64,000 bases of DNA, taken from Marinifilum breve (GTDB lineage Bacteria; Bacteroidota; Bacteroidia; Bacteroidales; Marinifilaceae). A program made the translations under genes and the position numbers. Position 1 is the stretch's first letter, and every line of letters starts with the position of its first letter. Below, one piece after another: positions 1-9,333 of this stretch. Location of the stretch: the NCBI RefSeq assembly GCF_003202155.1, contig NZ_QFLI01000003.1, positions 186,001 through 250,000 on the forward strand, read 5' to 3'. The notes below the pieces were generated by a model that saw only the letters and a program-made list of their open reading frames with translations, did no database searches and was not told the origin of the DNA.

Positions 1-235
1 TATTAAACCTACTGTACCATTCAGTCCTGCTATTCGGGCATTGGAAGGACAAGCTGCTTATACGAAGAAAAGTTTTAGTAAGACGGGGAAGCTGAGAACT
101 TGTTCGAAGATCACCCCGCCGCACTTAAAGTTTTCGAGTATATGTAGTTTGGGCTTACGCGCCCTAGATTCTTTGCTTCCTTTCTCATCAATGGAGAAAG
201 GAAGAGCCCCTGCGGCTAGAGCAGAAAAATCATTC
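1..235. other. Non-coding stretch after the AddB-like gene
   Basis: No reading frame here looks like a real protein. The open frames that cross it on both strands overlap the end of the AddB-like gene and have no recognisable motif. The stretch is visibly richer in G and C than the surrounding DNA. It reminds me of intergenic sequence that recurs in Bacteroidota genomes, but only one copy is present here, so that is an impression and not a result. Confidence 0.3.
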
Positions 236-3100
236 CTATCTATGACAAATCTCCGCATACAAACAAGTCCTACATGCATCCTGATTTTCCACTTGTGTAA
301 ATGGAACCTTCGGATCAAATATCTCCTCGAACATTTCCTGCAGAGCCTTGGTAAATTCTTCCTTGTATACTCTGTAATCATCAACTGGTTCCGGTTTGGC
401 ACGCCCTTCTTTTCGGGCCAACATGCAAGCAAACTTGTTATTAAAGAACTCTTTTAGACTATACACTCCAGGCGAAATTGCCTCTGCAGCTTTTGTTTTG
501 TCCTCGTAAAACAAGCAGTACAACAAAGTTTGAAAAGCTGCCTTGTTTCTGTTCTTGCCCTCTTTTTCGAATAAGGATTCTATGTCCTTAAAGAACAAAT
601 CTGCCTTACCCGTTTTGTAATCCAGGATTCGAATGGTATCATTTGCTCGATCAACACGGTCAATCAATCCCTTAATATTTACCTTTCGGTTTCCCGATAT
701 CGGAATCTGAATTCTATATTCATCCTCCAATGATAGGATTTGGAAAGGAGCAAACTGCTGATCCAATACCAATATCCTATCGATATACTTTTTCAGGATA
801 TCAAATATCAACAAGTTCCTTCCTGATATCTGAACCTCTTTATCTTTGGGCGTTTTAAAATAAGTATCGCGAAAAGCGGTCTTCAGTTTCGCTTCAATCA
901 AGTCTTTGTCTTTCCTGATGATTTCCAGATCTTCCCTTTCCAATGTTTTGCCAACAAATGGTTTGTAAAGATCTTCCAGCGTATTGTGAAACAGGTTCCC
1001 AAATGTTGGCGGATCAATCTCTTCCAACACCTGATCGGGTTCTTTTAATCCTGCAATGTATTTAAAGTAAAAACTTAACGGACAAGCCAGATAAGTATTC
1101 AATGCCGAAGGAGAAAAACTCCTGAATTGATCACCGCAATACTCTGCCAAGCAATTTAGAATTCGCTCATTCTTCTCAACGCTTATGGGTTTGGCCTCCT
1201 TTAACGAAATATCATACCCTGGACTCGATTCCTCAATATCAAAATCCGATTCATATTTCAGTTGATACAAAAATCGACTCATCTCCCCTGTCCTGATTCC
1301 ATCGCTTTGGGTGCTGTACAGCAATTTGATGTCGTCTGCTCGCTGTATCAATCTGTAAAAATAGTAGGCAAAAATCGCATCCTGATGATCAATGGTTGGC
1401 ATGCCAAATCCCTTTCTCAGGTGATATGGAATGAATGAGTTTGCGGTTCCTGTTTTTGGCAGTTTCCCTTCGTTCATCGATAGAACCACCAACTTTTTAA
1501 AATCGAGCAAACGCGTTTCCAAAATCCCCATTACCTGCAATCCCGCCAAAGGTTCTCCTTCAAACGGAATGCTCAAAGTTTGAATCATTTTCTCCAAAAT
1601 CTTATAGAAAGTATCTTGCTTTACCTCTATTTCATGCTGATCCAACAATGCTTTCAATCGCTTAATTGCCAAAAACAGGTGGTAAATGTACTCCTGTTCA
1701 ATCTTGTCGACCAATGATTTTTCTTCCTCTTTGGTTTCCAATCTTTGGTAAACATTCTGCAGCAAATTCAATAGGTACATGGCAAACTGATTCACATCCT
1801 TTACTGGTGTAAACAGCTTTTCGATTACCTCATCGCCTGTTAAAAGCTTTTGCGGAACCTTTATTTTGTTGGTAGTAAGAATATTTTGGGTAAGCTCATG
1901 AGCCAATTCAGGATTTACTGAATTCAAATACTGATGATTCAGCAATGCCAACACCTCTTTATGATGGAATTCTACCTCGCCGCCAATCTTTCGCGAACTT
2001 TTTTGCATATCAATTACCAAACGCAACAAACTGGCAACAGGCGTATTCTTTGCAGGATATCCCATGGTAACATTTACATTCTCTACCACCTCGGGAATGG
2101 AATGCAAAACTGGCAGCAACAATTCCTCATCGGCTAGCACAATGGCTGTTTCTTCTGGCGCTACATCCTCATCCTGGCAAAATGCTTGCACTACAGAGTG
2201 TGCATATTTGGCCTGCCCAACCTCTGATGACAGAGACACAAACTCAACCTTGGCACTGTTCTCCTTGATATTCGAAAAGCTCAATTCTGTTTTTGGTGCA
2301 GGAAACCTTCTGACATTATCTCGCATAAACAATCCCGCTTCATGGTATGGATTCTTCAGGTAGGATTCATCGTAATCCCAGTAAAATTCTGCTAGCTCTT
2401 TCTTCTTTATGAATTCGAACAAATCAATCTCGCATTTGTTCAATGCATTAAACCCAACAAAAATTACCTTTTTAGCATCAATTTGAATTTCTCCTGATTC
2501 CAATCCATCTATCAAATTCCTCGACGCCATTCCTTCGTAGGCAAGCTTTTCAGCTTTCAATTCCTCTCTCAGATCTTTATAAATTCCAAACAGATTTTCC
2601 CATAAATTCACGAACTCCTTTTGGTGTTCTGAATATTTCTCTGGTTTAAAACTGCTCCAAAATGCCTGTATCGCCTCAACCTGTTCATCCGTTAAATAAT
2701 CGAACAGGTTCTCGATCTCCTTCTCATCAGCCAGGTTTTGAAACAAATGCTCAGCATTTACCCTGTACTTGTCCAGATCATCAAAATCGCCCAGCAGCAT
2801 CTCACCCCAGTGATAGAACTCATCGAAGCTTTCGCTTACCTTCATTCTTTTCACATAGATTTTGTACAAGCGAAACAGCAATCCCAGGTTGTCTTCTATC
2901 TGTAAATTGGACAGGGAACGAAAAAACTCACTAATGGTAAATACTCTTGGCGCCCAAAGTGGCTGTTCCACCAATTCGTTTAGGTATTTTGAGAAGAACA
3001 GGCCTGCTCTTCGGTTGGGAAAAACCAAAATGCAGTCTGATAAGTCATTGGTATATTTTGAATAAAGCTCTTTAGTGATTTGTTGTAAGAATGAGTTCAT
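236..3100 (-). CDS. AddB-like PD-(D/E)XK nuclease/helicase-fold protein
   Basis: Predicted DNA-repair nuclease of the AddB/RecB exonuclease type, which with an AddA helicase resects double-strand breaks. The 954-residue protein has a long helicase-like N-terminal part with no clear Walker A motif, and a C-terminal RecB-like nuclease domain with the motif GLIDRVD followed by ILDYKTGKA (catalytic D, K). A cysteine at residue 673 (ACPLSF) and the final CxxC-x5-C (C943, C946, C952) match the four-cysteine iron-sulfur staple of AddB nucleases. The start has no other in-frame candidate upstream. An AddA partner is not in the window; it may lie beyond position 1. Family assignment is firm; pairing with AddA is inference. 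Confidence 0.85.
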   Translation of the reverse strand: MNSFLQQITKELYSKYTNDLSDCILVFPNRRAGLFFSKYLNELVEQPLWAPRVFTISEFFRSLSNLQIEDNLGLLFRLYKIYVKRMKVSESFDEFYHWGEMLLGDFDDLDKYRVNAEHLFQNLADEKEIENLFDYLTDEQVEAIQAFWSSFKPEKYSEHQKEFVNLWENLFGIYKDLREELKAEKLAYEGMASRNLIDGLESGEIQIDAKKVIFVGFNALNKCEIDLFEFIKKKELAEFYWDYDESYLKNPYHEAGLFMRDNVRRFPAPKTELSFSNIKENSAKVEFVSLSSEVGQAKYAHSVVQAFCQDEDVAPEETAIVLADEELLLPVLHSIPEVVENVNVTMGYPAKNTPVASLLRLVIDMQKSSRKIGGEVEFHHKEVLALLNHQYLNSVNPELAHELTQNILTTNKIKVPQKLLTGDEVIEKLFTPVKDVNQFAMYLLNLLQNVYQRLETKEEEKSLVDKIEQEYIYHLFLAIKRLKALLDQHEIEVKQDTFYKILEKMIQTLSIPFEGEPLAGLQVMGILETRLLDFKKLVVLSMNEGKLPKTGTANSFIPYHLRKGFGMPTIDHQDAIFAYYFYRLIQRADDIKLLYSTQSDGIRTGEMSRFLYQLKYESDFDIEESSPGYDISLKEAKPISVEKNERILNCLAEYCGDQFRSFSPSALNTYLACPLSFYFKYIAGLKEPDQVLEEIDPPTFGNLFHNTLEDLYKPFVGKTLEREDLEIIRKDKDLIEAKLKTAFRDTYFKTPKDKEVQISGRNLLIFDILKKYIDRILVLDQQFAPFQILSLEDEYRIQIPISGNRKVNIKGLIDRVDRANDTIRILDYKTGKADLFFKDIESLFEKEGKNRNKAAFQTLLYCLFYEDKTKAAEAISPGVYSLKEFFNNKFACMLARKEGRAKPEPVDDYRVYKEEFTKALQEMFEEIFDPKVPFTQVENQDACRTCLYAEICHR

Positions 3101-3115
3101 ATATCGTGTAAGAGA

Positions 3116-3775
3116 TTAATTAAATTGATGATTTCCGTATGGCAACACAATTTCAATATTTGGTGATTGAAACATGCCATTGGGATTTAAACCTGGTTTT
3201 CCTTCCGGGATTTCTACTCCCAAATCCTTGTAATATTGCACCCAAAACGGCAAGTATTCTCCTGATTCATTATCCTTGAATGTCATGGGATTCAATTGAA
3301 ATACTTCTGTTGAATCGCTAATATTTGTAAACATTTCATATATCAATTCGGAACAGTAATAGGTCGAATCACCTATTACATAGATATCATCGTAAGGAAA
3401 ATTCAACAGAGTTTTTCCATAAGTCATTGCCGCATCAATTCTGGAATTCAACTTGGTATTTAACCTTCCTACTGCCACTTTATTGCTTCTTAGTAAAAAA
3501 CTGTCCAATTGAGTTAAAGAAACCCCTTTGGATATGGCTTCCAGAACATACACCTCCCCTTTTGAATCAATATCTACAATCCCGACATGAGAAAAATTTA
3601 GCTTCTTCTTACCACCTGTAACTGATTCAATGGCATCTGAAATGGAATCGGTATTTAAATCCTGAAAAATTAGATCTCCTTTACGGAATTCAAACTGCGT
3701 TTTTTTTTGTAAATTATCACAGCTTAAAAAATGTAGAAATACCAGCACAATTATTATAGTGCGAAGAAATGTCAT
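3116..3775 (-). CDS. YiiX/NlpC-P60-like cysteine hydrolase lipoprotein
   Basis: Probable exported lipoprotein with a circularly permuted papain-like (YiiX/YebB) hydrolase fold. Members hydrolyse amide bonds in peptidoglycan or lipid substrates, but the substrate here is unknown. The chosen start gives a signal peptide ending in the lipobox FLSC. The conserved His is in FSHVGIV and the conserved Cys in YYCSELI, in the order expected for the permuted family. A longer frame starts at 3874, but a consensus promoter at 3803-3833 lies inside it and favours the start at 3775. The gene ends 15 bases before the start of the AddB-like gene, so the two may be co-transcribed. Confidence 0.75.
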   Translation of the reverse strand: MTFLRTIIIVLVFLHFLSCDNLQKKTQFEFRKGDLIFQDLNTDSISDAIESVTGGKKKLNFSHVGIVDIDSKGEVYVLEAISKGVSLTQLDSFLLRSNKVAVGRLNTKLNSRIDAAMTYGKTLLNFPYDDIYVIGDSTYYCSELIYEMFTNISDSTEVFQLNPMTFKDNESGEYLPFWVQYYKDLGVEIPEGKPGLNPNGMFQSPNIEIVLPYGNHQFN

Positions 3776-3802
3776 ACTATTAAATATTGATGTTTTTGAA
3801 TG

Positions 3803-3833
3803 CAAAACTAAATTAATTGGAAAATGCAACAAA
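3803..3833 (-). promoter_or_regulatory. Bacteroidota-type promoter of the YiiX-like gene
   Basis: On the minus strand, TTTG (3833-3830) and TAGTTTTG (3810-3803) are separated by 19 bases, matching the TTTG/TAnnTTTG consensus of the Bacteroidota housekeeping sigma factor. Transcription should begin near 3797, just before the start codon at 3775. Confidence 0.65.
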
Positions 3834-3952
3834 CGAAAAAATAGTTCTTTATTTTTTCTACAAATGTTAAACAATATCAGCTCATAGAAAATGTCTATAA
3901 GCTCATTAGAAAAAAAGATGACCTTTTGGTCTTTTATTCGTGTTTATCCTTA

Positions 3953-3981
3953 CTTGTTCCATTTCAAAATTAATACATTTG
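3953..3981 (+). promoter_or_regulatory. Likely promoter of sucAB
   Basis: TACATTTG at 3974-3981 matches the -7 consensus TAnnTTTG. CTTG at 3953-3956 is a possible -33 element with a slightly short 17-base spacer. The sucA start codon is 44 bases downstream. Confidence 0.5.
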
Positions 3982-4024
3982 TTTAAGCGACAACAAAAAT
4001 CAGACAAGTACAACAAACAAATCT

Positions 4025-6877
4025 ATGGATAAATTCAGTTTTTTGGGTAATAGTGAAATCGACTATATAGATGAACTATACCAATCCTATAAAAAAGATC
4101 CCAATTCGGTGGAAGAAACATGGAGAACGTTTTTCCAGGGATTCGATTTCGCATCGGCTAATTTTCCGATAAAACAAGAAAGTACCGATAGCTTGCCTGC
4201 CAGCGAATCAATGAGCAAGGAATTCAATGTAATGAACTTGATTCAGGCATATCGCCAAAGGGGGCATTTATTTACCAAAACCAATCCGGTTAGAACCAGG
4301 AGAAAATACTTCCCTACGCTGGATATTGAAAATTTCGATCTGGCAGAATCTGACTTGGAAACTCCATTTCATGCTGGGAAAGAAATTGGTATTGGTGTAG
4401 CAAAATTAAAAGATATTGTAGCTCACCTGCAAGAAACTTATTGTAAGTCTGTAGGTGCTGAATATGTTTTTGTTCGTCATCCGCAAATGTTGAGATGGCT
4501 GCAAAAGAAAATGGAGAGTTCAAAAAATACTCCACAGTTTACCGATGAACAACGCAAGCACATCTACTACCATTTAAGAATGGCAGTTGGCTTCGAGAAT
4601 TACATTCACAAGAAGTTTGTGGGGCAAAAAAGATTCTCATTAGAAGGTGCAGAAACTCTAATTCCTGCTTTGGATGCCATGATTGAACGTGGTGCCGAAT
4701 TGGGTGTTCAGGAGTTCATTTTTGGTATGGCTCACCGAGGCCGACTAAATGTTTTGGCTAACATTCTTGAAAAGCCGTATGAGAATATCTTTAAAGAATT
4801 CGTTGGTGAAGAATATGAAGAAGACATTGCGCTGGGAGATGTAAAATATCACTTGGGATATGGCAATACTGTAAAAACTGATGATGGTAGCGAGGTAAAA
4901 TTGCATTTGGCTCCAAACCCATCTCACTTGGAAACGGTAGGTGCTGTTGTTCAAGGAATCTCACGTTCTAAAATAGATAATGATTACGAAGGCAATCAAG
5001 ATCGATTGGTTCCTGTTGTGATTCACGGTGATGCTGCCATTGCCGGACAAGGAATTGTATACGAAACCATTCAAATGTCTCAATTGAAGGGATACAAAAC
5101 GGGTGGTACCATCCATTTGGTGATCAACAATCAGGTTGGATTTACAACCAATTACCTGGATGCAAGATCGAGTACTTACTGTACCGATGTGGCCAAGGTA
5201 ACTCGCTGTCCTGTTTTTCATGTGAATGGCGATGATGTGGAAGCTTTAATCTTTACCATTAAGATGGCAATGGAATACCGTCAGGAATTTAATACTGATG
5301 TGTTCATTGATATTTTATCGTACAGAAAATATGGGCACAACGAAGGTGACGAACCTCGTTTTACCCAGCCAATATTATACAAGGAGATTGCCAAGCATAA
5401 AAATCCTAGAGACATTTATGCGGCTCATTTAATTGAGAAAGGTATTTATTCTCAAGCAGAAGTAAAAACCATTAATTCGGATTACAACAAACTGTTGGAT
5501 GATAAGTTTGAACTATCGAAAACATTCGATAAGGTGATTATTCAACCTTTCTTGGATAATTATTACAAAGGCATTCGATATTCAGTTGAATCTGATTTTG
5601 AATCTTCTCCTGAAACTGGTGTAAACAAAAAGACATTGCTATCATTGGCAGATAACTTTACCTCTCTGCCTGAAGACTTAAAATTCTTCAAGAAGATTGG
5701 AAAGTTAATGGGTGACAGAAAGAAAATGGTGGAAAACGATCAGCTTGACTGGGCAATGGGTGAAATGCTTGCATACTCTAGTTTGCTAACTGAAGGCAAT
5801 TCGGTGAGAATTAGTGGTCAGGATTCTGAGCGCGGAACCTTCTCGCATCGACATGCGGCCTTGGTGATCGAAGATACTGACAAGAAGTATTTCCCGCTTA
5901 AAAATCTTTCGGAAGATCAGGCTCCATTTCATGTTTACAATTCATCCTTAAGTGAATATGGTGTGTTGGGTTATGAATATGGTTATGCTTTGGCTCATCC
6001 ATCGGGACTAACCATTTGGGAAGCGCAGTTTGGCGATTTCCACAACGTAGCGCAGGCGGTAATCGATCAGTATATTAGTGCAGCCGAGGATAAATGGGGA
6101 ATTAAGAATGGTTTGGTAATGTATTTGCCACACGGATATGAAGGACAAGGTGCCGAACACTCAAGTGCAAGAATGGAACGTTTCCTAACACTTTGTGCGC
6201 ACAACAACATGCAAATTACCAACCCAACTACTCCCGCTAACTTGTTCCATATGTTGCGCCGACAGGTAAAGAGAGATATCAGGGTACCATTGATTTGCTT
6301 CTCTCCAAAGAGTTTGCTTCGTCATCCAGCTTGTGTTTCGAGCATGGATGAAATGGCAAAAGGCAAATTCCAGGAAGTTATTGATGACAACAACGTAATC
6401 TCGGAAGAAGTGAGACGAGTTGTGTTCTGTACAGGCAAGGTATACTTTGATTTATTGGCTCAGAAAGAAAAACTAAATGCTCAGGATATTGCTTTGGTAA
6501 GAATGGAACAATTGTATCCTTTCCCTCATCAGCAAGTAGATAAAGTCTTGGAAAGATATCCGAATGCTATTCTTCATTTATGGGTTCAGGAAGAACCTGA
6601 GAATATGGGAGCTTGGACATTTATGAATTACAACTTCCGCAACAAGGAGGTGAAATTGGTTCCTGTAGCTCGCCAGGCTAGTGGCAGTCCGGCAACAGGA
6701 TTAGCAAAAATTCACATGCTTGGACAAAACGAAATCATCAACAAAGTATTTAGAAAATGTGACTGCGATAGAAAATTAAAATATTGTGGATTACAATGTG
6801 TTGAAGGAAGTTCTCATGAAGAAATCCTGCAAACTCATGAATACTTTGAGGAGAAGAAGAGCAAGCTTTTAATGTAA
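4025..6877 (+). CDS. sucA: 2-oxoglutarate dehydrogenase E1 component
   Basis: Thiamine-diphosphate-dependent E1 subunit that decarboxylates 2-oxoglutarate and passes the succinyl group to the lipoyl arm of E2 in the TCA cycle. The 950-residue protein starts with the short E1 N-terminal helix (FLGNSEIDYIDELYQSY), carries the ThDP region (GMAHRGRLNVL, then HGDAAIAGQG) and the transketolase-like pyrimidine domain (FEAQFGDF-type segment, EGQGAEHSSARMERFL). It is followed 100 bases later by sucB, so E1 and E2 form an operon; the E3 subunit is not here. Unusually, after the normal E1 end (ASGSPATGLAKIH) there is a tail of about 40 residues with four cysteines (C912, C914, C921, C925) and two histidines, which looks able to bind a metal. 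Confidence 0.95.
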   Translation: MDKFSFLGNSEIDYIDELYQSYKKDPNSVEETWRTFFQGFDFASANFPIKQESTDSLPASESMSKEFNVMNLIQAYRQRGHLFTKTNPVRTRRKYFPTLDIENFDLAESDLETPFHAGKEIGIGVAKLKDIVAHLQETYCKSVGAEYVFVRHPQMLRWLQKKMESSKNTPQFTDEQRKHIYYHLRMAVGFENYIHKKFVGQKRFSLEGAETLIPALDAMIERGAELGVQEFIFGMAHRGRLNVLANILEKPYENIFKEFVGEEYEEDIALGDVKYHLGYGNTVKTDDGSEVKLHLAPNPSHLETVGAVVQGISRSKIDNDYEGNQDRLVPVVIHGDAAIAGQGIVYETIQMSQLKGYKTGGTIHLVINNQVGFTTNYLDARSSTYCTDVAKVTRCPVFHVNGDDVEALIFTIKMAMEYRQEFNTDVFIDILSYRKYGHNEGDEPRFTQPILYKEIAKHKNPRDIYAAHLIEKGIYSQAEVKTINSDYNKLLDDKFELSKTFDKVIIQPFLDNYYKGIRYSVESDFESSPETGVNKKTLLSLADNFTSLPEDLKFFKKIGKLMGDRKKMVENDQLDWAMGEMLAYSSLLTEGNSVRISGQDSERGTFSHRHAALVIEDTDKKYFPLKNLSEDQAPFHVYNSSLSEYGVLGYEYGYALAHPSGLTIWEAQFGDFHNVAQAVIDQYISAAEDKWGIKNGLVMYLPHGYEGQGAEHSSARMERFLTLCAHNNMQITNPTTPANLFHMLRRQVKRDIRVPLICFSPKSLLRHPACVSSMDEMAKGKFQEVIDDNNVISEEVRRVVFCTGKVYFDLLAQKEKLNAQDIALVRMEQLYPFPHQQVDKVLERYPNAILHLWVQEEPENMGAWTFMNYNFRNKEVKLVPVARQASGSPATGLAKIHMLGQNEIINKVFRKCDCDRKLKYCGLQCVEGSSHEEILQTHEYFEEKKSKLLM

Positions 6878-6977
6878 AAAAGGAAAAAGTATAAAGGTGA
6901 AAGGAAAAAGTTTGTGTAAAGCACTCCATACTTCCTCATTCAAACAATAACAAAATCACACAATAACGAAATAACAA
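6878..6977 (+). other. sucA-sucB spacer with short direct repeats
   Basis: The spacer contains GGAAAAAGT twice within about 20 bases, then an A-rich stretch with repeated AATAACAAA-like words just before the sucB start. No terminator is visible, so read-through from sucA is expected. Confidence 0.4.
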
Positions 6978-8228
6978 ATGACAGTTGAGATTAAAATACC
7001 AAGTCCTGGAGAATCCATTTCAGAAGTTGAAATAGCCAATTGGTTTGTTGCCGATGGCGATATTGTTGAAAAAGATCAAGACATTGCTGAGATTGAATCT
7101 GACAAAGCAACGCTAACTTTAGTTGCCGACGAAGGCGGTAAAATTGAAATTCTTGCACAAGAAGGCGATACCGTAGAAGTTGGTTCGGTGGCTTGTAAAA
7201 TAGATACCAGTTTTGCTGGCGAAGCTCCAAGTCCAAAGGCTGAAGCTCCAAAAGAAGAAGTTGTTGAAGAGAAAGCAAAAGAAGCTGCAAGTTCAGCTCC
7301 TGCAGCTAATATCGAATCGGAGAATTATAAGGATGTAAAAATTTCTCCTGTTGCCAAAAAGCTAATGGAAGAGAATCAGCTTTCGGTTGATGACGTGATT
7401 GCAGGCTTACAACGACTATCGAAAAAAGACATTCAAGCTGTGGTTGACAACAAAAACAACCAACCAGTTGCTGTATCAGAAGCGCCAAAAGCAATTTCGC
7501 GTGAAGAAAAGCGCACCAAGATGACCAATCTTCGTAAGAAATTGAGTGCTCGTTTGGTATCGGTGAAGAACGAAACTGCCATGCTAACCACTTTTAACGA
7601 GGTTGACATGAGTGCCGTAATGGAGCTGAGAAAGAAGTATCAGAAGAAATTCGTGGAAACACATGATATCAAATTGGGTTTCATGTCCTTCTTTACCAAA
7701 GCGGTTACCGAGGCTTTAAAGGCTCACCCAATGGTGAACTCAATGATTGATGGCGAAGAAATTGTAACCCCTGATTTTGCCGATGTTGCCATTGCTGTTC
7801 AAACGCCCAAAGGATTAATGGTTCCTGTTATTCGCAATGCAGAATCATTAGGTTTGGCTGATATCGAAAAGAAACTAATGGAACTGGCCACCAAAGCTCG
7901 TGCGGGCAAAATTAGTCTGGACGAAATGACTGGCGGAACCTTTACCATTACCAATGGTGGGGTATTTGGCTCTCTTTTGAGTACTCCAATTATCAACCCT
8001 CCACAATCGGGAATTTTAGGAATGCACAATATTGTTGAGCGACCTGTTGCTGTAAATGGCAAGGTGGAAATTCGCCCAATGATGTACATTGCGCTATCCT
8101 ACGATCATCGTGTGATTGATGGTAAGGATTCGGTAGGCTTCCTGGTTAAAATTAAAGAAATGATTGAAAATCCTCACAAGATGTTGTTCGATGGTAAAGA
8201 TCCGGATAGCATGTTGCTGGGATTATAG
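6978..8228 (+). CDS. sucB: Dihydrolipoyl succinyltransferase, E2 of 2-oxoglutarate dehydrogenase
   Basis: E2 core of the 2-oxoglutarate dehydrogenase complex; it transfers the succinyl group from lipoate to CoA. The 416-residue protein has one N-terminal lipoyl domain with the lipoylated lysine in ESDKATL (about residue 45), an Ala/Glu/Lys-rich linker, a peripheral-subunit-binding domain ([14 protein letters not shown], about 115-150) and the catalytic domain with the active-site motif SYDHRVIDG (about 374-382). One lipoyl domain and a length near 410 are usual for SucB. It lies directly downstream of sucA and ends at a strong hairpin terminator. Confidence 0.95.
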   Translation: MTVEIKIPSPGESISEVEIANWFVADGDIVEKDQDIAEIESDKATLTLVADEGGKIEILAQEGDTVEVGSVACKIDTSFAGEAPSPKAEAPKEEVVEEKAKEAASSAPAANIESENYKDVKISPVAKKLMEENQLSVDDVIAGLQRLSKKDIQAVVDNKNNQPVAVSEAPKAISREEKRTKMTNLRKKLSARLVSVKNETAMLTTFNEVDMSAVMELRKKYQKKFVETHDIKLGFMSFFTKAVTEALKAHPMVNSMIDGEEIVTPDFADVAIAVQTPKGLMVPVIRNAESLGLADIEKKLMELATKARAGKISLDEMTGGTFTITNGGVFGSLLSTPIINPPQSGILGMHNIVERPVAVNGKVEIRPMMYIALSYDHRVIDGKDSVGFLVKIKEMIENPHKMLFDGKDPDSMLLGL

Positions 8229-8232
8229 AAAT

Positions 8233-8267
8233 AAAAAAGAGCGATGAAATTTCATCGCTCTTTCTCT
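8233..8267. terminator. Bidirectional terminator between sucB and the M23-like gene
   Basis: Perfect inverted repeat AAAGAGCGATGAAA / TTTCATCGCTCTTT flanked by A and T runs. It serves sucB on the plus strand and the convergent gene that ends at 8268. Confidence 0.85.
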
Positions 8268-9194
8268 TTATAATTTGCTTACATATTTCTTTTTTTCTCG
8301 TCTGCTAAATTCTTGAGTTATTAATTCATCATTGCAATCTGACGAATAGTAGTTATTAGGAAGTAACAAAGATCTACCACCTTTGTAACAAAAAATTGGA
8401 TTCACATATCCATATTGATTGTATTTATTTTCTTCTTTCTTAGAATCAAACAATTTTTTTGTTTTAAGATAATACACCATTAATGTCAGCCTGCAATTTT
8501 TATTAGAGTCGAACCTTCCTGCAATTCCAATTGGATCCATTGGATTTACCGTTTCACCTTCTTTTACATTTATAGTTCCTGATTTAAACCCAGAGTATTC
8601 AGCTAAAGTACCATCTTTATGCTCTATAAGTACTCTATTAGCAGAACGCACAAAACTGTATGCCTGGGTTGTATCTGCTTTATATTTATCTTCCACTTCT
8701 ACTACCAATCCTTTTCGAGCAGCAACAACAGTTTCCTCTTTCTCAACTTTAAACACAAATGCATTAAAATTATCAGGAGATCCTTTTCCAAAAGTAAGTC
8801 CCATGTATTCTGCTTTTTGCACTTTTACTTTTGTGTTTGGTTTAAAAGGTAACATATAAACCATATCATCCTTAATTCTAGGATTCACCCTACCTCTCTG
8901 ATAAATGTAGGTATAAGAAAACCCAATTCCACTTGATGGATTTTTGGGTTTCAATGTAAAAAAACGACCTGTATGTCCACTAACATGCGTTCCATAGCTT
9001 GTTTGCATGGCATTAGTTAAATCATCAAATTTAATCAGCAAATAATATGTGCCATACACATTTTTCGAGTAATTAAAATCAACAGTATTGTCACTTTTTC
9101 TTTCGTATCTCAACTCAATATCTGATTGAGCTAGACATGTTTCGCCCATACTCATCAAGAAGCAAAAACATAAACACAGAATAATCTTATTCAT
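8268..9194 (-). CDS. Secreted protein with degenerate M23 (LytM-fold) domain
   Basis: Exported protein of 308 residues with an N-terminal signal peptide (ends near CLAQ). The C-terminal half resembles a peptidase M23/LytM fold: VVAARKGLVVEVED, then VLIEHKDGTLAEYSGF, then VKEGETVNPMDPIGIAG, the usual order of beta strands. However, the zinc-binding histidines are missing: the first H-x3-D motif is not visible and the YSHL/YAHL segment reads YSGF. It is therefore probably non-enzymatic and may bind peptidoglycan or act as an activator of another hydrolase. It stands alone, convergent with sucB. The fold is a reasonable inference; the role is unknown. Confidence 0.6.
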   Translation of the reverse strand: MNKIILCLCFCFLMSMGETCLAQSDIELRYERKSDNTVDFNYSKNVYGTYYLLIKFDDLTNAMQTSYGTHVSGHTGRFFTLKPKNPSSGIGFSYTYIYQRGRVNPRIKDDMVYMLPFKPNTKVKVQKAEYMGLTFGKGSPDNFNAFVFKVEKEETVVAARKGLVVEVEDKYKADTTQAYSFVRSANRVLIEHKDGTLAEYSGFKSGTINVKEGETVNPMDPIGIAGRFDSNKNCRLTLMVYYLKTKKLFDSKKEENKYNQYGYVNPIFCYKGGRSLLLPNNYYSSDCNDELITQEFSRREKKKYVSKL

Positions 9195-9333
9195 AAAGCA
9201 AATATTAATTAATCATATACTTTACGAATGTACATTTTATTTTAAAAACATAAAAATGCACCAAAGTAAAATGCTATCTAACAGATTAAAGTTATAACAC
9301 AACACTTACAGCTAGTCTAAAATAGTAGTACAA

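Noticed and set aside
58-432. Open frames at 41-457 (plus) and 58-432 (minus)
   Set aside because: They overlap the AddB-like gene end, lack motifs and have unusual composition; no support as genes.
3776-3874. Longer N-terminus for the YiiX-like lipoprotein
   Set aside because: It would hide the lipoprotein signal and include the promoter.
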